A stretch of DNA of 64,000 nucleotides from an uncultured Flavobacteriales bacterium (lineage in GTDB: Bacteria; Bacteroidota; Bacteroidia; Flavobacteriales_G; Salibacteraceae): positions 250,001-314,000 of the forward strand of contig CALSRO010000004.1 in NCBI GenBank assembly GCA_943788775.1, read 5' to 3'. This document shows positions 46,170 to 54,875 of the stretch, in pieces (positions within the stretch are counted from its first letter, which is position 1; each line of letters starts with the position of its first letter). The notes beneath the pieces were generated by a model. The model saw nothing but the letters and a program-made list of their open reading frames with translations, was not told the DNA's origin and did not search any database. Both the position numbers and the translations under genes were made by a program.

Positions 46170-46583
46170 TTAGCAATACTCATCAAACGCAGACTTAAGG
46201 TTTTCAGCGATCATTTCGGCTGGTCTTCCTTCAATGTGGTGACGTTCAATAAAATGTACCAATTTACCATCCTTCATCAAAGCAATGCTTGGCGATGATG
46301 GAGGGTATGGTAGAAAATATTGACGAGCTTTTGCAGTAGCGTCAGAATCGACACCCGCAAAAACAGTAGCGAGTTTCACTGGCTTTTTGTCGTGCTGGAT
46401 AGCCATACGGACAGCAGGGCGAGCATTAGCCGCTGCACAACCACAAACACTATTCACCATAACCAATGCCGTTCCGCTCATATCATTCATCAAAGCATCT
46501 ACCTCCTCTGGAGTTCGCAATTCATCAAAACCAACCGTAGTTAGTTCCGCTTTCATCGGAGCTACTATTTCTTCTGGATACAT
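46170..46583 (-). CDS. BrxA/BrxB family bacilliredoxin
   Basis: Thiol-disulfide protein that reverses S-bacillithiolation. The 137 residues contain the active-site CGC within VNSVCGCAAANARPA (about 46-60) and the family-typical YPPSSPSIALMKDGKLVHFIERHHIEGR. Length and motif agree with YphP/YqiW proteins. This fits bacillithiol use, as known for several Bacteroidota. Reverse to gatC, sharing its terminator. Confidence 0.93.
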   Translation of the reverse strand: MYPEEIVAPMKAELTTVGFDELRTPEEVDALMNDMSGTALVMVNSVCGCAAANARPAVRMAIQHDKKPVKLATVFAGVDSDATAKARQYFLPYPPSSPSIALMKDGKLVHFIERHHIEGRPAEMIAENLKSAFDEYC

Positions 46584-46621
46584 AATTTATCGTTTAAGCC
46601 ACGAAGGTATGCATTGTAAGA

Positions 46622-47095
46622 TCATTTTTCAGATCTGCGCTCTTGGAAGAATTGCTTTAGGAGAGCCGAAGACTCTACCTCCATGATACCTGAGGTTACG
46701 CTAGTTTTTGGGTGTAACATAGTTGGGTTAATCGTTTGAAACCCTCGTTTTGCATCGCGTGCTCCAAAAACTACACGACCAATTTGTGACCAAGCTAGTG
46801 CCCCAGCGCACATACCGCAAGGCTCAAGTGTTACATATAAAGTGCAATTGGTTAGGTATTTTCCTCCTAAATAATTGGCAGCAGATGTAATGGCCTGCAT
46901 TTCAGCATGTGCGGTCACATCACTTAGTTGCTCCGTCAAATTATGGGCCCTGGCGATTATTTTATTTCTTGAAACCACCACAGCGCCTACAGGCACCTCT
47001 TTCTTTTCGAAGGCGGAAATGGCCTGTTGAAAGGCTGCTTTCATGAAATATTCGTCCGAAAATGCTTCGATAATATCTTCGTTTTGTCCAATCAT
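46622..47095 (-). CDS. tadA: tRNA adenosine-34 deaminase (TadA-like nucleoside deaminase)
   Basis: Zinc deaminase that converts the wobble A34 of tRNA-Arg(ACG) to inosine. The 157 residues carry the ligands and catalytic Glu in HAEMQAITSAAN (His, Glu) and PCGMCAGALAWSQI (two Cys). The start sequence MIGQNEDIIEAFSDEYFMKAAFQQA and the end RFFQERR-like tail are family-typical. A broader nucleoside deaminase is the alternative. Confidence 0.88.
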   Translation of the reverse strand: MIGQNEDIIEAFSDEYFMKAAFQQAISAFEKKEVPVGAVVVSRNKIIARAHNLTEQLSDVTAHAEMQAITSAANYLGGKYLTNCTLYVTLEPCGMCAGALAWSQIGRVVFGARDAKRGFQTINPTMLHPKTSVTSGIMEVESSALLKQFFQERRSEK

Positions 47096-47119
47096 TCTGT
47101 GTTGTATTAGCCTAGAGTG

Positions 47120-47150
47120 TTGTCATGTAAGGATAGAACAGGTAGATTTG
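47120..47150 (+). promoter_or_regulatory. Full Bacteroidota promoter before the T9SS protein gene
   Basis: TTG (47120-47122), a 20-bp spacer and TAGATTTG (47143-47150) match the TTG/TAnnTTTG pattern. Transcription would start near 47156, giving a short leader before ATG 47174. Confidence 0.55.
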
Positions 47151-47173
47151 CGATCTTACACAAAAATCTAACT

Positions 47174-48469
47174 ATGAAAAGAATTGGCTACTTATTCCTT
47201 TTTCTATTCGTTGCGACAGCAGGAAAAGCTCAGCTTTCTGTTGACGTCAGCGATACGGTAGCATGCGAGGGCACTGATATTGTTATGACTGCATCGGGTA
47301 TGGAAACCTATACCTGGTCTAGCACAATGGCTTTAGATACAACTGCTGGAGACTCAGTAAATGCAACACCTATCGTTGGAACATTCGGAGTAACGATCAC
47401 TGGTTTTAATACAACATTGAATGATACGGATTCGGTTATTGTATCAATAACGATCAATCCAAACCCTACTGCAGTTATTGTTAGTTCCGCAGCGGATAAC
47501 AACGACTTTGTATGCTTTGGTTCAAGTGCAACACTGACGGCAATTTCGGATACGGCTTTGCTTGCGAGTGTTTCATGGTCTCCTGCAACGTATTTGAATG
47601 CAACATCTGGAGTTAATGTGGTGGCAACACCCGATTCTCAAATAACTTATACTGCCGTTGTTACAAACGATTTTGGTTGTACCGCGATGGGAGCGAAGGT
47701 TGTGAAGGTTGGATTTCAGGATCCTGTATTCTCTGTAGGGATTAGCCCGGCTGTTATATGTCCTGGAGATTCGTCAAGGTTTACAGCAACTCCAACTGGC
47801 ATAGTCTCGGCATTTAATTGGTCTCCATCAGCAACACTTAGTGGTAGTTCAGGAACCATCGTAGATGCTTACCCAACGGTATCAACAACTTACACGATGA
47901 CCGCAATTCGATTTGGGTGTGAAAAAGACACTTCTTTTACGTTAGATGTTCATACCCCTCCTGTTATGTCAGTTACACAATCTACAACTGCGCCAATTAA
48001 GTTGGATCAGTCTGTGACTGTAACGGTTACCTGTCCAGATTGTGTTGAATACGTTTGGAAACTACCAAGTTCAACGTTACAAACTACGAATAACGAACAG
48101 ACCATTTCACCTAATTCACCGGGAGTTAAGACGATTAAAGTAATTGGAATTGATTCTAATACATGTAAATCATCTGTTTCAACAAGCATCACAGTCGAAG
48201 ATGGGTTTATTGGAACTCCATTCTCAATCAGCGAATTGTCTGAGGATCATATGATGATCTACCATAAAAATGATCAAATCACCGTTGAATCAGGAAGTCC
48301 GCTTCATTCTATTGCTATGTACAATCTTCTTGGTGAAAACATAAGAAATGTGGCTGGACAGGGTGAGATGACGAAGATGATTCCAACGAATGAGTTGGCT
48401 TCAGGTGTCTATATCATTAATGCAGTTTCTGCTAAGTCAGAGAAGTCTCAAAAAGTCTACGTTCAGTAG
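47174..48469 (+). CDS. Secreted T9SS protein with Ig-like repeats
   Basis: The 431-residue protein starts MKRIGYLFLFLFVATAGKAQ (signal peptide) after a good promoter. Four Ig-like/PKD-like beta domains follow, each opening with Cys-containing pieces such as DTVACEGTDIVMTAS, DNNDFVCFGSSATLTA and PAVICPGDSSRFTA. A C-terminal sorting domain is present (HSIAMYNLLGENIRNVAGQ, then ELASGVYIINAVSAKSEKS) but starts without the usual YPNP motif. It is probably a surface adhesin-like protein exported by the type IX system; the ligand is unknown. Confidence 0.78.
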   Translation: MKRIGYLFLFLFVATAGKAQLSVDVSDTVACEGTDIVMTASGMETYTWSSTMALDTTAGDSVNATPIVGTFGVTITGFNTTLNDTDSVIVSITINPNPTAVIVSSAADNNDFVCFGSSATLTAISDTALLASVSWSPATYLNATSGVNVVATPDSQITYTAVVTNDFGCTAMGAKVVKVGFQDPVFSVGISPAVICPGDSSRFTATPTGIVSAFNWSPSATLSGSSGTIVDAYPTVSTTYTMTAIRFGCEKDTSFTLDVHTPPVMSVTQSTTAPIKLDQSVTVTVTCPDCVEYVWKLPSSTLQTTNNEQTISPNSPGVKTIKVIGIDSNTCKSSVSTSITVEDGFIGTPFSISELSEDHMMIYHKNDQITVESGSPLHSIAMYNLLGENIRNVAGQGEMTKMIPTNELASGVYIINAVSAKSEKSQKVYVQ

Positions 48470-48490
48470 ATCGAAGCATATAATATTTAG

Positions 48491-48524
48491 AAGCCTTGGT
48501 GAACTGTTTCATCAAGGCTTTTTT
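48491..48524 (+). terminator. Rho-independent terminator
   Basis: AAGCCTTGGTG pairs with CATCAAGGCTT (one G-T) around an 8-base loop and is followed by six T. It ends the T9SS protein transcript 22 bp past the stop. Confidence 0.8.
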
Positions 48525-48739
48525 ATTACTCCCAGCTTGGGTTGGACTAAACAAGGGGAAAACTATGAGATCAAAATGCTGACGTGACCGCATATTGTTT
48601 TATCATCGATATGCGATAGCATATATCATTTTGGTATGTTGAGATAGAAAGCGGGACAGCGCCAAAAACTTCTATTAATATTAAAGAAGCACATTGCTAA
48701 ACGCAATAGGTTGCGCTTAGCAATGTCTCGCAAAGATTT

Positions 48740-51700
48740 TTACTTAACTACTATTCGGTGAGAAAGTTTCACATCCTCTTTTTGAAGTGTGAGAATATAA
48801 ATTCCAGGATTTAATCGAGATAAATCGATGCTGACCCGATCTTGAGAAGTTTGTTGATTTTCTACAAGTTGTCCTGACATGCTGAATAATGCAAGTTGGG
48901 CATTTCTAAAGCTGAGAGGCAATATCACATTTAGTTCCTCGGAAGCAGGGTTTGGATAAACCAAAATGGCATTTTCATGCGTTTCTCCAATACCTACAAA
49001 TAAGATCTCTACAACTAGGCTGTCGGTTGCAAAACATCCATTAGCATCTGTTTCGGTCACATACACGGCTCCGTTAGGTCCAGCATTCCATTGAACAAAG
49101 GCACTGTTACTGGTGGAGCTTGTCACAATTCCGCCAGTAGCGCTCCAGTCAAAACTTGATCCGTTTGAAGCAGGAACATCATATGGGAATGCTACCCAAG
49201 ATTGCGCTGATGAAGGGCCGTTTATTGGGCCCACAATAGGGTCGGGGAAGATCGGATTCGAACCAACACTATCAGAGGCTGTAACGGACTGAGAGGCGTT
49301 GTCTGTGATGGTTACGGTATACACACCAGCAGCAAGACCCGAAAGGTCTTCGGTCGTAGCTCCATTGCTCCAAGCAAAGGTGAATGGAGAAACTCCTCCA
49401 ATAACCGTAAGGTCTATTGATCCATTAATTGTGTTTTCGCAAGTTACGTCACCTGATACGAGCACGGCCGCCAATGCGGGAATGGTATCTACAAAGAATG
49501 ATTCGATAATTGTACAACCTATTGAATCGGTTACTGTTACTGAGTAATTACCAATGGCCAGTCCTGAAATATCTTCGGTAACAGCGGCATTACTCCAAGC
49601 AAAAGAATAGGGCATCGTTCCACCGCTTACCGTTATGTCAATAGCCCCATCGTTTGAGGTTCCATTTGTTGGAGGAGTGATATTACCGCTAATGGATATT
49701 GACGTTGGCTCGTTGACCACGAATGTTTCAGTGAATGAATTGGTGTCATTGTCAGTTACTGTGACTGTATATGTTCCACCAGCTATGCCATTGAGATCTT
49801 CTGTTGTAGCTCCAGTGTTCCAAGCAAATGTATATGGTGTTGTACCGCCCGCAACAGTCAGGTCTATGGAGCCGCTAGAGTCTCCACCGCAAGCTAAATC
49901 CGTTACTACGTATGTAACAGAGAACACAACGCTGCCTGTGTCGATGACAAATGTGGCGGTGTCTGTACATCCGTTGGTGTCTGTTACCGTCACTGTATAT
50001 GTACCGATGGATAAGTTCACAATGTCCTCCGTAGTCATAGCGTTTGACCATGAATAAGAGTAACCGGGGGTTCCTCCTGTAACGGTTAAGTCAATTTCAC
50101 CGTCATTAGAAGCTCCACTTGTTGCATTTGTAACTGCTCCTGAAATCGAAATCGGGTCAGGTTCAACGATGGTAAAGGTGTCAATGACTGTGTTACCATT
50201 TGAGTCTGTCATGGTAGCGTAATATTCTCCAGCTGAAAGTCCGGAGAGAATTATTGAAGTATCAGCCGTACCCATAAAAGTTTCATTGGTTACGATCGCA
50301 TCACTCACTCCAATGGGAACCAAACCTGCTTGATACGCAGAAGCATCACCACCTAAAACACCAGCACAGTGCAAGTTTGCGTTGGGCCCTGCAGAAATTG
50401 AGTTAAAGACATCTCCGTTAGAGCCTGCTCCACCAAAGTTTTTACCCCAAATCTCATGTTGATCAGGTCCAATCTTTCCTGCGAATGCATCTTGACCACC
50501 ATTTGAAGTGAATGTCGAGTCTGCATAATCAATGCTGCCAACAAACCCACCCGCAAAAACGAGATAGTCGTCATCAATACTTTGTAAGTCATAAACTCCA
50601 TCAAAGCCCGTAGCGCCAAATTGATACAGGTCATCAATGGTTCCAGTCGTATCAAAATAGGCGATAAATCCATCTGAGTTGCCGTTTGAAATATAGGTTT
50701 GAGATCCAATGGTCATAGAGCCCACCCACTGACCAGCCACATAGAGACGATCTCCTGTGGAGTTAATATCAATTGCAAAAGATTGGTCAAGACCTGAACT
50801 TCCGCCAGATTCAGCCCATATCCAGTTACCATTCGTGTCAACTTTCGCGATTAAGAAATCTCGATTACCAGCTGAAGTGACTGAATTACTTCCAAGTGTA
50901 GCTGTATTTGCGAAGTACCCAGTTACATAGGCGTACTCGGTAGCTCCACCAGAATTATAAGGAACAACGTCTTGCAAGACATCCGTTCCAGAACCTCCGC
51001 CAGTCGCTCCCCAGTAGTTTGTGGTTAACGAGGAATCAAAACACGTAACAAACATATCTATACCTCCACCACTCGCTGAAAAACTATTACCAGCAAGGGT
51101 GATGCTTTGGGTGTAATCTCCTGTAACATAAAGTCGATTATCGGCTCCTGCGCGGATGTTGGATATTTCATCTGAGCCAGCATTACCGACTTGGATAACT
51201 GTGTCAATAAGTCCGGAAGGAATATCATATTTTGCAATGAAACCTTGGTAGCTTCCAGCAGAAACGATGGTTGCGCTACCGAATTCAGTGGTTCCTTCAA
51301 AGTATCCAACCACGTAGGCTTTATCGCCAATTATATCTGCGCCATAAGCTAAGTTGTAAGTTCCTGTACCTGCAGTTGCAGCATCTGCCCATAAAAGGTT
51401 GCTGTTTGCAGCATCGAAGCAGGCCACAAAAGCAGAGGTCGCAGCACCGTTACCTTGAAGGGTTACCGTGTCAAAAGTGATGGAGTCCTCAAACCATCCT
51501 GCGATCATGTAAACATCACCGATCGATGTCGATGCTGATGTTGTTCCTAAACCTACATCAGACCCAGACCCTGAGCCATGATTTATATACGTGTACCCAT
51601 CATTTTTCAATGTTGAAAAGGTCATTGCTGGCAGCGTATCGAGAGTTACGGTAACCGGTGCGAAACAAGCCTCTACACCATTGAACTCAATTTGCCCGTT

Positions 51701-51814
51701 AGTGTCTCCATTGCAGAGAATATTCTGTATAACAGTGTTGGAAGAGATTTGCGCAAAGGACACCTGTGCGGAAGTCAATGCAATTAACACAAGGAAGAAA
51801 TGTAAGTTTTTCAT
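48740..51814 (-). CDS. Giant-adhesin-like T9SS protein with SprB repeats
   Basis: The likely start is MKNLHFFLVLIALTSAQVSF (51814), giving 1024 residues; a longer start lies 20 codons upstream. After the signal peptide come repeated WGAT/GGSSGLD-type blades (about 80-480), resembling SBBP beta-propeller repeats. Four SprB-like domains follow (about 545-870), for example GEIDLTVTGGTPGYSYSWSN, each ending TVTVTD. A PKD-like piece and a sorting domain (ILVYPNPASEELNVILPLS) close the protein. SprB repeats occur in surface adhesins of gliding bacteria; gliding itself is not shown here. Confidence 0.87.
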   Translation of the reverse strand: MKNLHFFLVLIALTSAQVSFAQISSNTVIQNILCNGDTNGQIEFNGVEACFAPVTVTLDTLPAMTFSTLKNDGYTYINHGSGSGSDVGLGTTSASTSIGDVYMIAGWFEDSITFDTVTLQGNGAATSAFVACFDAANSNLLWADAATAGTGTYNLAYGADIIGDKAYVVGYFEGTTEFGSATIVSAGSYQGFIAKYDIPSGLIDTVIQVGNAGSDEISNIRAGADNRLYVTGDYTQSITLAGNSFSASGGGIDMFVTCFDSSLTTNYWGATGGGSGTDVLQDVVPYNSGGATEYAYVTGYFANTATLGSNSVTSAGNRDFLIAKVDTNGNWIWAESGGSSGLDQSFAIDINSTGDRLYVAGQWVGSMTIGSQTYISNGNSDGFIAYFDTTGTIDDLYQFGATGFDGVYDLQSIDDDYLVFAGGFVGSIDYADSTFTSNGGQDAFAGKIGPDQHEIWGKNFGGAGSNGDVFNSISAGPNANLHCAGVLGGDASAYQAGLVPIGVSDAIVTNETFMGTADTSIILSGLSAGEYYATMTDSNGNTVIDTFTIVEPDPISISGAVTNATSGASNDGEIDLTVTGGTPGYSYSWSNAMTTEDIVNLSIGTYTVTVTDTNGCTDTATFVIDTGSVVFSVTYVVTDLACGGDSSGSIDLTVAGGTTPYTFAWNTGATTEDLNGIAGGTYTVTVTDNDTNSFTETFVVNEPTSISISGNITPPTNGTSNDGAIDITVSGGTMPYSFAWSNAAVTEDISGLAIGNYSVTVTDSIGCTIIESFFVDTIPALAAVLVSGDVTCENTINGSIDLTVIGGVSPFTFAWSNGATTEDLSGLAAGVYTVTITDNASQSVTASDSVGSNPIFPDPIVGPINGPSSAQSWVAFPYDVPASNGSSFDWSATGGIVTSSTSNSAFVQWNAGPNGAVYVTETDANGCFATDSLVVEILFVGIGETHENAILVYPNPASEELNVILPLSFRNAQLALFSMSGQLVENQQTSQDRVSIDLSRLNPGIYILTLQKEDVKLSHRIVVK

Positions 51815-51889
51815 CATGATAGATATTAACCAGTTGTATGCATTACGCAAAAACACTGGTTTTGGTTGAGCCACGAAAGTCGATTTATT

Positions 51890-53455
51890 TCACGAGCAAA
51901 GCAAAGTAAACACTTCTACTTCACTTGGAAAATCAGCTACCATACAATCATAACCCATTTCGCGAAGAGTATTTGCTGTGCTCGAGCCGAGGGCAATGAT
52001 TTTAGTGAGGCTTTTTATTCGACCATTTGTTTCATGATAACCCTTGACGTTACTGGGGCTTGTAAAGACAATACAGTCAAAATCGATATCCACTTTTACT
52101 GGCGACTCAATGGTTTCATAGCAAACAACATTCAGACATTGTGCGGGATCAAGGCAATCTTGCACGGAACGTTTAGAAATTTGAGAAACAGGGAAAAGCA
52201 CAACAGAGTCTTTTACTTCGTTTGCAAACTCAGCCGCTACTTCATCTGGTTGTCCTGGCTGAGCCGTAAATGCGATTTCGTCAACAAAGTTCGCCAGAGC
52301 TTTTTTTGTTGACACACCATAAGCTGCGAACTTTACATTTCCAAGTTGTTCAACATTAGTCTGTGCGAAAAAGTGCTCTACCGCATTGGAGGACGAAAAG
52401 AAAATCCAATCATATGAGTTGGGTAGTTCAAAGGATACTTTCTTAGTCTGAATGAAAGGCGCTCCGACTAGCTCAATATTGTGAGCTGAACTTGCTCGTT
52501 GTAAATAGCTTCCTTCAATAGTCTCCTTTGAAATGAGAACACGATTTGGAAGTTCATGGTTGCGAACATCCTCAAATTTAGCGAGCGCTTCTACCAGGTT
52601 ATCGCATTCAAACACAGCTCGTTTCGCAATCTTATCTGACTCTTTAGCATAGGAAACTCGCACCTTGAAAAGGTCATTTTTTCGGGTTGTATAAATTCCA
52701 ATCGGAATGTGACACCCACCACCAAAACCTGACAATATTTTGCGTTCAATCTCAATCTCTTCCTTGACTTGCGCATGATGGATTTGATGAACAACATGCT
52801 TCATTTCTTCATCACTTTCTCGTGTTTGGTAAGCCAGCACACCCTGTGCTGCAGCAGGAATAAACAAGCGAGGATCGATTTCAATCACGTGTAAATCACT
52901 TAAATCCAGATTTAATCGAGAAACTCCAGCTGCAGCTAATAAAATTGCATCAAACTCCCCCGAACGAAGTTTATCAATTCGCGTTGGCACATTGCCTCTT
53001 ATGTCTTTAATGCTAATGTCTGGTCGAAAATTTTTGATTTGGGATTTTCTTCTAGCTGAAGAGGTGCCAATTACTGCGCCTTGTTTAAACTCAAAGTCTT
53101 GTTTGTAGTCAACTGCATTCTTGTTGATCAATAGAAGCTCAGCTGGGTTTTCGCGATAGCTAACGCCAGAAATGGTCAAACCAGGGGGTTGTTTGGTCTC
53201 TAGGTCTTTGTGCGAATGGATGGCAATATCTATCTCCTCATTGATTAATGCTGCCTCGATCTCTTTGGTGAAAAATCCTTTTCCCTCGATTTTATCGAAG
53301 CTGAGATGTTGTATTCGATCCCCTTTTGTAGTAATGATTTTAATTTCTGAAGGAATATTCAGTTCATTTAGTTGGGACTGAAAAAAGTTAGCCTGCCATA
53401 AAGCGAGATCGCTGCCTCGGCTTCCGATGATAATTTTCCTACTCAATGATTGCAT
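51890..53455 (-). CDS. hemC: Hydroxymethylbilane synthase fused to uroporphyrinogen-III synthase
   Basis: Tetrapyrrole pathway enzyme joining two consecutive steps. Residues 1-300 are porphobilinogen deaminase (HemC): GSRGSDLALWQAN near the start, SSARRKSQIKNFRPD and the dipyrromethane-binding Cys248 in FGGGCHIPIG. Residues about 300-521 are uroporphyrinogen-III synthase (HemD), with DWIFFSSSNAVEHFF and FDCIVFTSPSNVKGYHE. Fused HemCD proteins are known in Bacteroidota. The hemA gene overlaps by 17 bp upstream, so the genes form one unit hemA-hemCD. Confidence 0.95.
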   Translation of the reverse strand: MQSLSRKIIIGSRGSDLALWQANFFQSQLNELNIPSEIKIITTKGDRIQHLSFDKIEGKGFFTKEIEAALINEEIDIAIHSHKDLETKQPPGLTISGVSYRENPAELLLINKNAVDYKQDFEFKQGAVIGTSSARRKSQIKNFRPDISIKDIRGNVPTRIDKLRSGEFDAILLAAAGVSRLNLDLSDLHVIEIDPRLFIPAAAQGVLAYQTRESDEEMKHVVHQIHHAQVKEEIEIERKILSGFGGGCHIPIGIYTTRKNDLFKVRVSYAKESDKIAKRAVFECDNLVEALAKFEDVRNHELPNRVLISKETIEGSYLQRASSAHNIELVGAPFIQTKKVSFELPNSYDWIFFSSSNAVEHFFAQTNVEQLGNVKFAAYGVSTKKALANFVDEIAFTAQPGQPDEVAAEFANEVKDSVVLFPVSQISKRSVQDCLDPAQCLNVVCYETIESPVKVDIDFDCIVFTSPSNVKGYHETNGRIKSLTKIIALGSSTANTLREMGYDCMVADFPSEVEVFTLLCS

Positions 53456-54686
53456 CTTTTAGATCCTTGTCTAGCACAACTTGTTTAGCCATTTTCATAG
53501 GCAAGGAAATGTATTTCTTTTCAATGTAGTTTACGATTTGCACCAATTTCTCTCTGTCTTGGGGAGACATTTTTTCGAGATCCTTGGCAAAAGTGTTTTC
53601 TAGTGCCTGAGCTTTGATGCCCTTCATCAACTTAGGTATTTCGCTCATGGCGAGCTCAAGTCTTCGAGTTCTGAATGCCTCTTCAAAGTCAACTAAACGT
53701 TCTTCAACTAACTTTTCGCAATGGAATATTTCCTTTTCTCGGTGCTTCAGATTTTCTTTGGCTTCAGCTTTAAGGTCTTCGATTGAGATGTAATTAATCG
53801 GATAATTTTTAACAACGCTTGAATCGATGTCATTAGGAATTGCGAGGTCCAAAATTGTTTTTGTCCGTGTGTCATCACCGATTAGCTTCCGGTATAAAGG
53901 TTCGCTTATAACGGGGTCTTCCGAACCAGTGCAAGTAATAATAATATCGAAATGTCCGGCTTTGTCTTCAAGTTGATCGAGCGCAAAACCTTCACCTCCC
54001 AATGCGGTTGCCAGTTTCTTGGCTTTTTCGGCTGTGCGGTTAAATACCTTAATGCTCTTAAAGTCCAAAGTTTTCATATTGCCTGCGATGGCTTCAATGG
54101 TAGTGCCGGCACCAATAAACAGGACTGATTGATCGGGGTGGATATCTTGTTCGAGTAGCTTTCGAAATCCGATGTTGACCACAGAAATGGGCTTAGTGGC
54201 AATTTCCGTCTCAGTATAGACTGCTTTTGCCGTTTCAATGGCTTTAATTACTGCGATGCGAATAAAATCACCGCAAAGTCGGGACTTGACGGCAAGTTCG
54301 TGGGCGTTTCTTATTTGGGTGATTATTTCTCGTTCACCAACAATTAATGAGTCCAGCGAACTAGCAACATGAAACAAGTGTCGAACCGCATCTAAACCAC
54401 TATATGTTCTGGCTTCATTGGCAGAAAGGGTGATTTCGTGAGAGCTAACTTTAGGATAATTTAAACTAAGAAAGCGTTGGATAAAGTCGCTATCAACACT
54501 TTGGTTGGTACGCATTAAAAATTCGACTCTGTTGCAGGTCGATATAAACATGAACTCTTTTATGCCAATTTGCTCTAGCGTTGGGGTAAACCTATCCTTT
54601 TGCAGTTCGGGCGGAACATGAAACTTACCTACTAGTTCAAGACCTAGTTGGCGGTGCGTTAATGCTATAAGTTTGAACTGTTTCAA
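53439..54686 (-). CDS. hemA: Glutamyl-tRNA reductase
   Basis: First committed step of C5 tetrapyrrole synthesis: reduces Glu-tRNA-Glu to glutamate semialdehyde with NADPH. The 415-residue protein contains the catalytic Cys51 in ISTCNRVEFL, the signature SSLDSLIVGEREIITQIRNA, the NADPH-fold VLFIGAGTTIEAIAG and a C-terminal helical dimerisation domain. It overlaps the downstream hemCD gene by 17 bp. Confidence 0.96.
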   Translation of the reverse strand: MKQFKLIALTHRQLGLELVGKFHVPPELQKDRFTPTLEQIGIKEFMFISTCNRVEFLMRTNQSVDSDFIQRFLSLNYPKVSSHEITLSANEARTYSGLDAVRHLFHVASSLDSLIVGEREIITQIRNAHELAVKSRLCGDFIRIAVIKAIETAKAVYTETEIATKPISVVNIGFRKLLEQDIHPDQSVLFIGAGTTIEAIAGNMKTLDFKSIKVFNRTAEKAKKLATALGGEGFALDQLEDKAGHFDIIITCTGSEDPVISEPLYRKLIGDDTRTKTILDLAIPNDIDSSVVKNYPINYISIEDLKAEAKENLKHREKEIFHCEKLVEERLVDFEEAFRTRRLELAMSEIPKLMKGIKAQALENTFAKDLEKMSPQDREKLVQIVNYIEKKYISLPMKMAKQVVLDKDLKDAIIE

Positions 54687-54821
54687 CGAGCTGCGAAAGT
54701 CATTCTGAAAGACACGAGTTGTGTCATAAGATTGTCAGGGCAGTGGCTATATACCTCCATCTTTCGATTTACTGCTTGCTGATTAGTCGATGGCTTTGGA
54801 TGAAGATCAGTGTATCTATAT

Positions 54822-54853
54822 AAAAAAGCCTCAATCGGTTAGATTGAGGCTTT
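54822..54853 (-). terminator. Rho-independent terminator after nrdA
   Basis: AAAGCCTCAATC (54825-54836) pairs with GATTGAGGCTTT (54842-54853), a perfect 12-bp stem. On the minus strand six T follow, so it stops nrdAB transcription 23 bp past the nrdA stop. Confidence 0.85.
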
Positions 54854-54875
54854 AAATATGATTTTATATATGAAT

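Noticed and set aside
47123-47173. Longer start for the T9SS Ig-like protein at 47117
   Set aside because: It would lie within the promoter; the signal peptide starts cleanly at 47174.
49635-50057. 140-residue plus-strand ORF inside the SprB-repeat gene
   Set aside because: It is the antisense of the repeated SprB domains; the composition follows the real gene.
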